Source: Pseudomonadota bacterium | Lineage (GTDB): Bacteria > Pseudomonadota > Alphaproteobacteria > Rhizobiales > Xanthobacteraceae | NCBI GenBank assembly: GCA_023417665.1 | Contig: JAEZFA010000197.1 | Location: 1 to 14,274 of the forward strand | Reading direction: 5' to 3' | DNA length: 14,274 nucleotides | Part shown: positions 1-7,577 of the stretch, one piece after another | Numbering within the stretch: position 1 is the first letter of the stretch | Layout: every line of letters begins with the position of its first letter | Translations under genes and position numbers: made by a program | Notes under the pieces: generated by a model | Databases searched by the model: none | Seen by the model: the letters and a program-made list of their open reading frames with translations, nothing else | What the model was told of the DNA's origin: nothing

Positions 1-115
1 GCCAGGCGCAGCCGAGAACGACCGCAACAAGAAGTGCAAAGCCCAGAACCAGCACGACCGATTGAAGCGCGCGGTTGGGTACGGCAATACGGGAGCCGGG
101 AATTTTGTCGGGCAT
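1..115 (-). CDS. Partial N-terminus of an unidentified membrane or exported protein
   Basis: Reading the minus strand from the ATG at 115 gives an open frame of 38 residues that runs off the left edge. It begins MPDKIPGSRIAVPNRALQ and continues into a hydrophobic stretch of about 20 residues (SVVLVLGFALLVAVVLG) ending in Cys-Ala-Trp. A short basic N-terminus followed by a hydrophobic segment fits a signal anchor or signal peptide. No good Shine-Dalgarno sequence precedes the ATG, which weakens the call. It would be divergent from the transglycosylase gene starting at 216, sharing a gap of about 100 nt. Too little is visible to assign a family, and a chance open frame is possible. Confidence 0.45.
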   Translation of the reverse strand, partial: MPDKIPGSRIAVPNRALQSVVLVLGFALLVAVVLGCAW

Positions 116-215
116 TGGAGATCGGTGAAAACGCCGTGGTAGCTCTTCCTAGCACATGGCAATGCGTTGTGTCGGGCAGTGTTCTCGTTTCACCCAGCCA
201 AGTGTAAGAAAGCCC

Positions 216-1388
216 ATGTCCGGCATACGACTCGTTCTGGCGGTGGTTCTGGCGGGATTCGCCTTCCAGCCGCTGGCGGCCCAGGAAAGCTTTCGCGCCT
301 TTCTTTCAGCGCTGCGGCCGGAAGCGCTGCAGCGCGGCGTCTCCCCATCGACGTTCGAAGACGCGGTGCAGGGGATTTCACCGGACGCCGAAGTCCTGCG
401 GCTGACCCGAAACCAGCCGGAATATAACCGGCCGATCGGCCACTATCTCAAGAACCGGCTGACGGCGAACCTGATCGCGGGCGGAAAGCGCCATGCCGGG
501 CGCTGGGCGGAAACACTCGAGGCAGTCGAAGAAAAGTATGGCGTGGATCGCCATGTCATCGTTGCGATCTGGGGGCTCGAGACGGGATACGGCTCGTTCA
601 CCGGCGGCAAGGATGTGATCCGCTCGCTCGCGACACTTGCGCATGCCCGCTATCGGGGAGAGTTCTTCCGCAACGAGCTGCTTGCGGCACTCGAAATCCT
701 CGAAGCCGAACACATCACGCGCGAGAAAATGCGTGGTTCCTGGGCAGGCGCCATGGGGCAGGCGCAGTTCATCCCGACGAGCTTTCTCAAATTCGCGGTC
801 GATTTTTCCGGCGACGGCCGGCGTGACATCTGGAGCACAGTGCCGGACGTGCTCGGTTCGATCGGAAACTATCTGAAAGCCCATGGCTGGCAGCGCGGCG
901 TACCATGGGGCTACGAGGTGACTATTCCCGAGGGCTTCGACTACCGCCGCAGCCGCGCGTCCTTCGCGGACTGGACGGCACTTGGTGTCCGGCGCGCGGA
1001 CGGCGGCCAGTTTCCGAAGACGGGAAACGGCATCCTGTTTTTCCCAAGTGGTGCGACCGGGCCCGGCTTCGTGGTGACAGGAAATTACGAGGCGATCCGC
1101 CGCTACAATCTCTCGGATGCCTATTCGCTGACGGTCGGCGGAACCGCCAATCGCCTGCGGGGCATGGCGGGCTATCGCGCAAAATGGCCGGAGGTAATTC
1201 CGCTCGACCGTGAGCAGCGTATCCGCATGCAGACGCTGATGCGCGCCAAAGGCTATCCTGTCAGCAACGTGGTCGGGCAGATCGACTTCGACCTGCGCGA
1301 CCAGATCAGGATTCTGCAGGTGAAGTTCGGGCTGCTACCCGACGGCCATCCGACCGAAACCTTCCTGCAACGGCTTGAAAAACTTTAA
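216..1388 (+). CDS. Lytic murein transglycosylase, MltB/SLT_2 type, with C-terminal peptidoglycan-binding domain
   Basis: This is a 390-residue exported enzyme expected to cleave the MurNAc-GlcNAc bond of peptidoglycan in the periplasm, leaving 1,6-anhydro ends. From the ATG at 216 it begins with a classic signal peptide (MSGIRLVLAVVLAGFAFQPLAAQ), so I prefer this start to the in-frame ATG at 156, which would put 20 polar residues in front. A weak purine-rich stretch (AAGAAAG) precedes it. The catalytic Glu is residue 122 in the motif AIWGLETGYGSF. The GAMGQAQFIPTSF motif, the DFSGDGRRDIW segment and the GNYL helix are those of MltB (GH103-like). Residues from about 335 to 390 look like a PG_binding_1 domain. 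There is no lipobox Cys, so it should be soluble rather than lipid-anchored. Family is certain; which of several paralogues it is cannot be said. Confidence 0.94.
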   Translation: MSGIRLVLAVVLAGFAFQPLAAQESFRAFLSALRPEALQRGVSPSTFEDAVQGISPDAEVLRLTRNQPEYNRPIGHYLKNRLTANLIAGGKRHAGRWAETLEAVEEKYGVDRHVIVAIWGLETGYGSFTGGKDVIRSLATLAHARYRGEFFRNELLAALEILEAEHITREKMRGSWAGAMGQAQFIPTSFLKFAVDFSGDGRRDIWSTVPDVLGSIGNYLKAHGWQRGVPWGYEVTIPEGFDYRRSRASFADWTALGVRRADGGQFPKTGNGILFFPSGATGPGFVVTGNYEAIRRYNLSDAYSLTVGGTANRLRGMAGYRAKWPEVIPLDREQRIRMQTLMRAKGYPVSNVVGQIDFDLRDQIRILQVKFGLLPDGHPTETFLQRLEKL

Positions 1389-1473
1389 GTTCCGTAAAGC
1401 CGAGCCGTCCGCTTAAAGCTTTTTCAATGCTCCGGCCCCACAGTCCGCGCGAGAACCAGGAAAGGCGCTCGCG

Positions 1474-2871
1474 GTGGCGGATATCCCTCCGGCGTTTCAG
1501 GTAAGGCTCGGGCTCTACGGCTTCGCCGAGGAGGACGATGCTGCGCGCTCCTTGCGGGCGCAGATCTGGAAACTCATGGCGCCGCATATCGATCGGACGG
1601 TCGATCGCATGATCGACAATGCCGAGCGCATAACGCCGCTCTACGCTCATGCGCTCGCCAAAAATCGCGACGACATCAAGCGTTTCACGCGCGATGCGAT
1701 GGAGCGTACGCACACCAGGCCCTTTGATGCGGCGTGGGTCGAAGACGCCTATGATCGCGCGCGTTTCGAAATCCGGATCGGGCTCGACATGCGGGCCCGC
1801 GCGACCATCCTTCGCGCATTGATGAGCACGTTCTTCCGCCTTGCGGGCAAGCGCCACTTTATGAACGGCGGCAAGGTCGCAGCCCTTGGCGACGTGATGA
1901 CGCGCCTGGCGCTGATGGATAACGCCAACGCAATTTACTGCCACAACGAACTCGCGGTAAACGAGAACAAGGCGCGCGGCGACCGGCTGGAATCTGCAAT
2001 TGGCCGCTTCGGCGGCACCATGGATGATGTGCGCGGCGCGATCGCGGACGCAGTGGGGGCGCTCGGCGCCTGCTCGCAGCGCATGTCGTCGCTGGCACAG
2101 AACTCGAACAGTCAGGCGAACCTTGCCGCAGGCATTGCCGAAAGCAGTGCGCGGGACGCCACGGGCATGGCCAGTGCCGCCGAGGAGCTGTCGATCTCGA
2201 TCGGCGAAATTCGTGCACAGTCGGCCCGCAGCGCACAAATGGCGCTCGATGCGGTCGCGCTTGCCAATCGCGCCAACGCAATCGTCGACTCGCTCTCCGA
2301 GTCCGTCGACAAGGTCGGTTCGGTAGTCGGCCTGATCTCCCAGATTGCCTCGCAGACAAACTTGCTCGCGCTGAACGCAACCATCGAAGCCGCGCGCGCC
2401 GGCGAGGCGGGCAGGGGCTTCGCGGTGGTTGCGAGTGAAGTAAAATCGCTTTCCACGCAGACCTCGCGGGCCACGGAAGAAATCAGCGAGCAGATCGCCA
2501 AGATCCAGAGTGCCACGCGGCTGTCGGTCGAACAGATCGCGGCTTGCGGCGATAGCATCGGGAAGATCGCGGAGACGGTCGAAGCGCTTTCAGGGGCGGT
2601 CGATCAGCAGGCAGAAGCGACTTCAAACATCGCGCGAAACTCAAGCCGCAGTTCCGGTCACGCCAATACGGTTGCGGAAACCGTGCAGACCGTAGCGCAG
2701 TCGATTTCGCAGACGGAAGCGGAGGCAAGATCGGCGCGCGATCTTGCCTCGGGGCTTGATGCGAGAGCGGCGGAGCTGAATGCTGCCGTCACGGCGTTGC
2801 TTGAAGTGGCGCGGGCGGGTTCGGACGGCGTTAAGGCGTTTGCGGATGTCGGGCGCCGGGCCATCGGCTGA
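1474..2871 (+). CDS. Soluble methyl-accepting chemotaxis transducer with globin-like N-terminal sensor
   Basis: This 465-residue protein starts at a GTG; AGGAAAGG at 1458-1465 is a good ribosome binding site. Residues 1-165 are helical and resemble the sensor-globin domain of globin-coupled sensors. Residues 180-450 are a long coiled-coil signalling domain with the conserved hairpin tip of chemoreceptors (SQIASQTNLLALNATIEAAR at 289-308, then AGEAGRGFAVVASEVKSL). No transmembrane segment or signal peptide is visible, so it is a cytoplasmic receptor that would act on CheA/CheW. No chemotaxis genes lie beside it. There is no C-terminal pentapeptide for CheR/CheB docking. In haem-binding members a His stands before the R-I-G-L motif at the position occupied here by Glu99 (RFEIRIGL), so the globin may not bind haem in the usual way. 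The MCP call is firm; the globin assignment rests on reading by eye. Confidence 0.92.
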   Translation: MADIPPAFQVRLGLYGFAEEDDAARSLRAQIWKLMAPHIDRTVDRMIDNAERITPLYAHALAKNRDDIKRFTRDAMERTHTRPFDAAWVEDAYDRARFEIRIGLDMRARATILRALMSTFFRLAGKRHFMNGGKVAALGDVMTRLALMDNANAIYCHNELAVNENKARGDRLESAIGRFGGTMDDVRGAIADAVGALGACSQRMSSLAQNSNSQANLAAGIAESSARDATGMASAAEELSISIGEIRAQSARSAQMALDAVALANRANAIVDSLSESVDKVGSVVGLISQIASQTNLLALNATIEAARAGEAGRGFAVVASEVKSLSTQTSRATEEISEQIAKIQSATRLSVEQIAACGDSIGKIAETVEALSGAVDQQAEATSNIARNSSRSSGHANTVAETVQTVAQSISQTEAEARSARDLASGLDARAAELNAAVTALLEVARAGSDGVKAFADVGRRAIG

Positions 2872-2886
2872 GAATCATGCGCCCAA

Positions 2887-2906
2887 GGGAAGCGCCGAGG
2901 CTTCCC
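2887..2906 (+). terminator. Possible terminator hairpin after the chemoreceptor gene
   Basis: GGGAAGC-GCCGAG-GCTTCCC forms a perfect 7-bp stem with a 6-nt loop, 16 nt after the stop codon. No T-run follows, so it may be only an mRNA 3'-end stabiliser or a Rho-associated site. Confidence 0.45.
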
Positions 2907-2978
2907 GCTGTGGATTGTATGCAATGACCGGCCGGTAACACCGCGACGACGCCCCCGGAGCGGCGCCCCCGTAAGTCA

Positions 2979-3008
2979 TTGAAATTATTAGTGTTCCAGA
3001 ATCATAAG
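2979..3008 (+). promoter_or_regulatory. Candidate sigma-70-type promoter for the porin
   Basis: TTGAAA at 2979-2984 (five of six to the -35 consensus) is followed after 18 nt by CATAAG at 3003-3008 (four of six to -10). The position would give a leader of about 320 nt. A second, weaker candidate is TTGAAC at 3074-3079 with TAGGGT at 3096-3101. Neither is decisive. Confidence 0.3.
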
Positions 3009-3328
3009 CGTGGCGTTTCTGCAACACAATTGCGGAAAGAGGGTTCCGGCTGCCCCGTAAAGCGTCATTCTAATTGAACGGAAAGGGCCAATCGCTAGGG
3101 TGTTTCTCGCGACAGAGGGGGAGCTCCTTGTGGGGGAACCTTGCGTCGCACCCGTCCGGTTTAGACGGCCGATTGCCAGTTTCGAGTACGAACGAACACA
3201 AGTTCGAGGGGCGGTCGCAAAGTCGGGTCCGGGTGGTTTCGCGGGGAATTTGGGCACTTTCCTAAGGGGCGTCAGCCCTCCGGAGTAGGACCCGCTCCTC
3301 AGGCAATTTTGAGAGAGAATGACTCTTT

Positions 3329-3334
3329 GGAGGT
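3329..3334 (+). promoter_or_regulatory. Strong ribosome binding site of the porin
   Basis: GGAGGT with the core GGAGG five nt before the ATG at 3339 fixes the start MKMMKSLILG. The in-frame ATG at 3309 would precede the signal peptide with ten polar residues and lacks such a site. Confidence 0.85.
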
Positions 3335-3338
3335 CACG

Positions 3339-4562
3339 ATGAAAATGATGAAGAGCCTCATCCTCGGCTCCGCAGTCGCTTTTGCGGCTACGGCTGGGGC
3401 GCAGGCAGCAGACCTTCCCGTAAAGGCCAAGCCGGTCTCTTACGTGAAGATCTGCCCGCAGTACGGCCCGGGCTTCTACTACATCCCCGGCACCGACATC
3501 TGCTTGAAGGTCGGCGGTCTGGTGTTCTCGGAAATCGGCTACGGTGCTACCGGTGCGATTACGCACCTCACCAACCCGGTTGCTCCGGTCGCTCAGGCTT
3601 ATCAGGAACTGAACTGGCGTACGCGTGGCTACGTCGCGCTCGACGCGCGTCAGAACACCGCTTACGGCACGCTCCGTTCGTACATCCTCGCTGGATTCCA
3701 GCAGCTTAACGCTGGTGGCGCTGCTCCCTTCGCCGTCAACAACGGCGCGTTCATGCAGTACGCGTTCATCCAGTTCGCCGGCTTCACCGCTGGTACCGCG
3801 AACTCGTTCTTCGACTTCGGCGCCAACTACCTGACGCTGTCGGTCGCTTCGAACCCGTGGAACTGGGCCAACGTGTTCGCCTACACCGCGAACCTCGGCA
3901 ACGGTCTCTCGGCGACGATCTCGCTCGAAGACAAGTCGACGACCCGCATCGGCAACGGTGCTGTGATCGCCACGCAGGCTACCGGCTATGACTCGCCGGA
4001 CATCGTCGCGAACATCCGCGTCGATCAGGCTTGGGGCTCCGCGCAGTTGATGGCTGCCGCTCACCAGACCCGTTGGGTCCAGGGCGACGACTGGGGCTGG
4101 GCGATCGGTGCTGGTGTTGAGTTCAAGCTCCCCGTTCTGGGCGCTGGCGACACCCTCAAGGTCGTTGGTGTCTGGTCGGAAGGCGCGATCGAGTACACCG
4201 GCCTGTCGGGCTCGCCCTACGGCGGCATCGGCGGCATCGTCGTCGGCTACGACGGCACCGGCGTTGGCTTCCTCGACGCTGGCGTCAACGTTGGCGACCT
4301 GACTGACGCTTCGTCGATCATGGTGCAGTACCGCCACTTCTGGGCTCCGAACGTTCACTCGGCTTTCCACGCTGGCTACAACAGCGTGTCCAGCACGACG
4401 CTCGGCACCTATGCGCAGATCTCGCAGTTCGGCCACAGCCTCAAGTGGTCGCCTGTTAAGGACCTCACGCTGGCCCTCGACGTCCTCTACACGGACATCA
4501 GCGCCAACAGCGTTGACTCGGACAACCTGGCGACCTGGTTCCGCGTCACCCGCACTTTCTAA
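3339..4562 (+). CDS. Outer-membrane porin, Porin_2 family
   Basis: This 407-residue protein has a clear signal peptide cleaved after AQA, giving the mature start ADLPVKAKPVSYVKICPQYG, which is typical of Bradyrhizobium-group porins. It then shows alternating beta-strand patterns rich in Gly, aromatic residues and Asn, and ends in a strand with terminal Phe (RVTRTF), the signature for BAM-dependent insertion. Two Cys near the N-terminus (in ICPQYG and DICLKVGG) are usual in this family. It should form a trimeric beta-barrel for small hydrophilic solutes; the substrate cannot be inferred. Its codon choice differs from its neighbours, with many GCT (Ala), GGT and GTT codons and frequent CTC, which fits very high expression. 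The strong ribosome binding site and the perfect terminator downstream agree. It is monocistronic. Confidence 0.95.
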   Translation: MKMMKSLILGSAVAFAATAGAQAADLPVKAKPVSYVKICPQYGPGFYYIPGTDICLKVGGLVFSEIGYGATGAITHLTNPVAPVAQAYQELNWRTRGYVALDARQNTAYGTLRSYILAGFQQLNAGGAAPFAVNNGAFMQYAFIQFAGFTAGTANSFFDFGANYLTLSVASNPWNWANVFAYTANLGNGLSATISLEDKSTTRIGNGAVIATQATGYDSPDIVANIRVDQAWGSAQLMAAAHQTRWVQGDDWGWAIGAGVEFKLPVLGAGDTLKVVGVWSEGAIEYTGLSGSPYGGIGGIVVGYDGTGVGFLDAGVNVGDLTDASSIMVQYRHFWAPNVHSAFHAGYNSVSSTTLGTYAQISQFGHSLKWSPVKDLTLALDVLYTDISANSVDSDNLATWFRVTRTF

Positions 4563-4586
4563 TCTGACCTAACGGTCCGATTAGCG

Positions 4587-4616
4587 AAAACCCCGGCAGG
4601 AAACTGCCGGGGTTTT
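4587..4616. terminator. Strong bidirectional intrinsic terminator between porin and hydrolase
   Basis: AAAACCCCGGCAG and CTGCCGGGGTTTT form a perfect 13-bp stem around a GAAA tetraloop, followed by further T. The A-run on the left gives a T-run on the other strand, so it can also end the minus-strand hydrolase transcript, whose stop is at 4668-4670. Just before it, 4560-4583 forms another hairpin that starts inside the porin stop codon (TAATC/GATTA outer stem, GACC/GGTC inner stem, TAAC loop). Confidence 0.95.
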
Positions 4617-4667
4617 TGTTTGCCTGATCGAGTTCGAGTGCGCGTGTCCTGTGTCGTCGCGGGGGGA

Positions 4668-5558
4668 TTATCCGGCGCGCGCGGTAGCCTCGCTGCGGTG
4701 GATTAGCTCCCGCACCGGCCCGATGGTCGTCTCATCCCAGAAAACCGGCGGGTGTCCGACGCCCGGGACTTCGATTGCCGTCAGGGCGGGATGGCGAGAT
4801 TGCATTTCGCGCAGGCTTTCGCGTGACAGCAGATCGGAATGCTCTCCCCGCAGCACAAGTAGCGGCACGTTTTTCAGGCCGTCGAAGAGCGCCCAGATCG
4901 GGGGCGCGGGCTTGCTGGCATCGATTTCCCGCAGGTTCACCGCAATTGCGGGGTCTGATGTGCCAACAATGCCGTCAGCCGCTTCACGCCAGCTCAGCCG
5001 TGCGTAGCGCAGCCAGTCATCTTCCGAGAAGCCCGGGAACTCATGCTGCATAACGGATTTCTGCAGCCGCACCGCGTCGGCCCAGTCGCGCGGACGCGAT
5101 AGCTTGCCAACGTAAGACTGGATCCGGAGGAGGCCCGGCATTTCGATCACGGGCCCGATGTCATTGAGAACCGCGCCGGCAATTGTCTGTGGCCGTGCGG
5201 CGGTCAGCGCCATGGTCAGAATTCCTCCGCGCGACGTACCCACGAACACGGCGCGGGAAATCTTGTGCGCGTCCAGCACCGCGAGCAGGTCGTTCAGTTC
5301 GACGGGGACCGTATAGTTCTCGGGCTTCGGGTCTCGGTCCGACAGCCCGCGCCCGCGCGAGGAAAGCGCCAGCACATGGCGCGGTGCCGTCGGATCGAAG
5401 GCGAGCGCTTCTATAAGCTCGCGAAAATCCTCGCTGGTCCGCGTGAGGCCGGGCAGGCAAATCACGGGCAGACGGTTCGTGTCCCGCGGTCCGGCTGCGA
5501 GCGCGTGCAGCTTCAGCCCGTCCGGGGTGGAAAAGTACAAGTCATTGATTTTATTCAT
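4668..5558 (-). CDS. Alpha/beta-hydrolase family protein
   Basis: This 296-residue soluble protein has the whole alpha/beta-hydrolase fold pattern. CLPGLTRTSEDF at 34-45 supplies the oxyanion region, the nucleophile is Ser109 in GTSRGG, the acid is likely Asp242 in GEHSDLLS, and the base is His269 in GVGHPP. No signal peptide is present, so it is cytoplasmic. The likely chemistry is hydrolysis of an ester or related bond, but the substrate cannot be told from sequence. The cap region (about 140-225) is Trp- and Arg-rich. It starts 30 nt after the stop of the lytic transglycosylase gene on the same strand, so the two are probably cotranscribed. Only a weak AAGG precedes the ATG, consistent with dependence on upstream translation. 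The porin terminator at 4587-4616 can end this transcript. Confidence 0.9.
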   Translation of the reverse strand: MNKINDLYFSTPDGLKLHALAAGPRDTNRLPVICLPGLTRTSEDFRELIEALAFDPTAPRHVLALSSRGRGLSDRDPKPENYTVPVELNDLLAVLDAHKISRAVFVGTSRGGILTMALTAARPQTIAGAVLNDIGPVIEMPGLLRIQSYVGKLSRPRDWADAVRLQKSVMQHEFPGFSEDDWLRYARLSWREAADGIVGTSDPAIAVNLREIDASKPAPPIWALFDGLKNVPLLVLRGEHSDLLSRESLREMQSRHPALTAIEVPGVGHPPVFWDETTIGPVRELIHRSEATARAG

Positions 5559-5588
5559 TTTTGCTGGCCTTTTGCGGAGGCCGGCAGT

Positions 5589-7577
5589 CTAGCCCGCGCT
5601 ATCTCCCCGCGCGAGATCGGTTTCAATATCAATCGCGCGCTTGTTGGTGAGCAGCACGCGATAGACCTGCAGATTTTCGAGCACCCGCAGCACATAGAGA
5701 CGCGTTTCGGTAAAGGGGATGCGCTCGATCCAGTCGACGATGGCTTCGGTTTCCTGGCCACGGGGATCGCCACGCTGGTTCATCCACTGGCGTGAACGGC
5801 CGGGGCCGGCATTGTAACCGATGAAGGTCAAAACATAGGAGCCGTTGAACACCCGGATGAGGTGGCCGAGTTCGGCAGCACCCAGCGTGACATTGTAAAC
5901 GGGATCGCCGCGCAGCCGGTTAAAGTCGAAATTGATGCCGATCCGTTTGGCGATGCCGACGCCGGTCGGCCGGATGACCTGCATCAGGCCGTAGGCGTTT
6001 GCATGCGAAACGACATAAGGCTGGAATTCGCTTTCCTGCCGCGAAATCGCATAGACCAGCGCCTTCTCGATCGGCGGGCCCATGTGATTGTAGTTCGGAA
6101 TGCCGGTCGTCGGGAACGCCACGGCGTCGACTGGCAGTCCGAGATCGAGGCCCTTTTTGCCGACGATGACCTGTGCGCGGGTATCGCGGTGGGCGACGGC
6201 AATCTCTGCGAGGAGTGCTGCAGTGGAGGCCCGCGGCGTCCGTTCGATGAGATCCAGGTGAACCGGAATCACGAGGTCGTCTGCGTCGGCTTCGTAGAGG
6301 AGCTTTAGCGCCCGCGAGACGGGATTGTTATTGAAGGCGGTCCGTTCCTGCTGGGTAACCTGCGGCATCGGACGGAACGGCAGCTCATGCAGGTTGAGCT
6401 TGGCCCGGGCAAGCTGCCCATAGAAGGCGAGGTGATGGCGCGCGGCCAGCGAGAAAGCGGATTTCGCGCCGATCGGATCGCGAAGCGCCTCCGCGGCGCG
6501 GCCCTGCCAGTAGAGCGCACGGGCGACGTAAAAGGGCTGCGACGTGCCGACATCCTGCACGAAGTGCTTTTTCGCCGTGGCCGGGTCCTTGAGATAGCGC
6601 AGCGCGATCCAGCCGGCGGTGAAGTGGATGTCCGCCTTCAGGATATCGCTTTCCGGCAATACGGCGGCGGCCGCGACGCGATAGGCGAGGCGATATTCCT
6701 TCTCGTCGAGCAGGCTGCGGATCACGAAGCGACGCTCGCGCCACCAGTCGTCGGCATCGGGCGTATTGGCTGCGACCCGCGGGGATTGCAGCATCAGTTG
6801 TGCTGCACCCTTTGCATCATCGGCGCGGCGGCGGAGATAGGCTCTGGCGTAAAAGTAACTGTCGTCCTTCTTCATGGACGCCGGAACGGCATTCAACAGC
6901 GCGTTCGCATTGCCGGCGCGCCGCAGGGCGGCGTTCCTCGCACGGCTCAGCGCGGCAGTATCCTTGCCGGCGCGTTCGGCATTGCGCTGCGCGGCTTCCC
7001 ACTTCTCCAGATAGAAAAGGCGGTCGGAGCGGGCCTTGTGGTCGGCGGGCGTCAACAGCTTGCCGTAGGCGCCGATGATTTCCTGCTCCAGTGTCATGGT
7101 GAGTTCTTCTTCGCGCCAGGCGCGGCGGAGCCAGGGCACGCCATGGGCCTGATTGCCGGAGGCGAGCAGGGCGCGGGCAAGCGCGATCATGCCTTCGCCG
7201 GAAACCGGCTGGGCGTGGCCGAAGAAGGCGAAGACCTCCTTGGCCGAGCGATTCTCGGACAACAACAGGCTTTCGGCGCGGCGGCGGATCAGGATCGAAC
7301 TCGGCCAGTTGGGGTGACGCCGGACGAAATCCTGTGCGCGCTCGAACCCGACATCTTTCGGGGTGTAACGCAGCGCGAGCCAGGTGATCAGCGAGGCGGC
7401 CGCCGGGTCGCTGACCTTGCCGGTCAGCGCCATGGCCTGATTGTAGTTCCCGTCCTTCAGCAGGGCGATTGCCTGCTTGATGGCGGCAGCATCGCCGCTC
7501 TGCGCGCGCGCGGCAGGCGCGAACAGCAAGACGGTGGCGAAAATGGCTGCAATGACGCGGCCAAGAGGCGGTCGCAT
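5589..7577 (-). CDS. Soluble lytic murein transglycosylase, Slt70-like
   Basis: This 662-residue periplasmic enzyme degrades peptidoglycan to 1,6-anhydro-muropeptides. A signal peptide occupies residues 1-25 (cleavage after ARA). Residues from about 30 to 480 are a helical superhelix of TPR-like repeats, as in the Slt70 U- and L-domains. The catalytic lysozyme-like domain covers about 495-640 with Glu515 in AISRQESEFQP, then AYGLMQ at 528-533, and YNAGPGR at 588-594. The terminal IPFTETRLYVLRVLENLQVY is also characteristic. Length matches the family. GGGAG five nt before the ATG is a good ribosome binding site. The gene leads a probable two-gene transcript with the alpha/beta hydrolase downstream. 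In related genomes, as far as I recall, such a gene commonly sits divergent to dapA; here a methyltransferase island intervenes. Confidence 0.95.
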   Translation of the reverse strand: MRPPLGRVIAAIFATVLLFAPAARAQSGDAAAIKQAIALLKDGNYNQAMALTGKVSDPAAASLITWLALRYTPKDVGFERAQDFVRRHPNWPSSILIRRRAESLLLSENRSAKEVFAFFGHAQPVSGEGMIALARALLASGNQAHGVPWLRRAWREEELTMTLEQEIIGAYGKLLTPADHKARSDRLFYLEKWEAAQRNAERAGKDTAALSRARNAALRRAGNANALLNAVPASMKKDDSYFYARAYLRRRADDAKGAAQLMLQSPRVAANTPDADDWWRERRFVIRSLLDEKEYRLAYRVAAAAVLPESDILKADIHFTAGWIALRYLKDPATAKKHFVQDVGTSQPFYVARALYWQGRAAEALRDPIGAKSAFSLAARHHLAFYGQLARAKLNLHELPFRPMPQVTQQERTAFNNNPVSRALKLLYEADADDLVIPVHLDLIERTPRASTAALLAEIAVAHRDTRAQVIVGKKGLDLGLPVDAVAFPTTGIPNYNHMGPPIEKALVYAISRQESEFQPYVVSHANAYGLMQVIRPTGVGIAKRIGINFDFNRLRGDPVYNVTLGAAELGHLIRVFNGSYVLTFIGYNAGPGRSRQWMNQRGDPRGQETEAIVDWIERIPFTETRLYVLRVLENLQVYRVLLTNKRAIDIETDLARGDSAG

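Larger units (their letters stand above)
2872..3338 (+). other. Non-coding stretch before the porin: hairpin, possible promoter, long leader
   Basis: This gap of 467 nt has no convincing gene. It starts with a hairpin at 2887-2906 behind the chemoreceptor. A possible promoter lies at 2979-3008. If that is used, the porin mRNA has an untranslated leader of roughly 320 nt. The leader is purine-rich on the plus strand (runs of G near 3116-3138) and carries a small inverted repeat, CGAAC-N8-GTTCG, near 3190-3207. Short in-frame starts upstream of 3339 lack ribosome binding sites. Confidence 0.6.

Noticed and set aside
156..215. Earlier in-frame start for the MltB-type transglycosylase
   Set aside because: It would add 20 polar residues before an otherwise perfect signal peptide and has no ribosome binding site.
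2988..4436. 482-codon open frame antisense to the porin
   Set aside because: It is the shadow of a strongly codon-biased gene. Its product is low-complexity Arg/Val/Glu-rich with no recognisable domain, and the porin on the other strand is certain.
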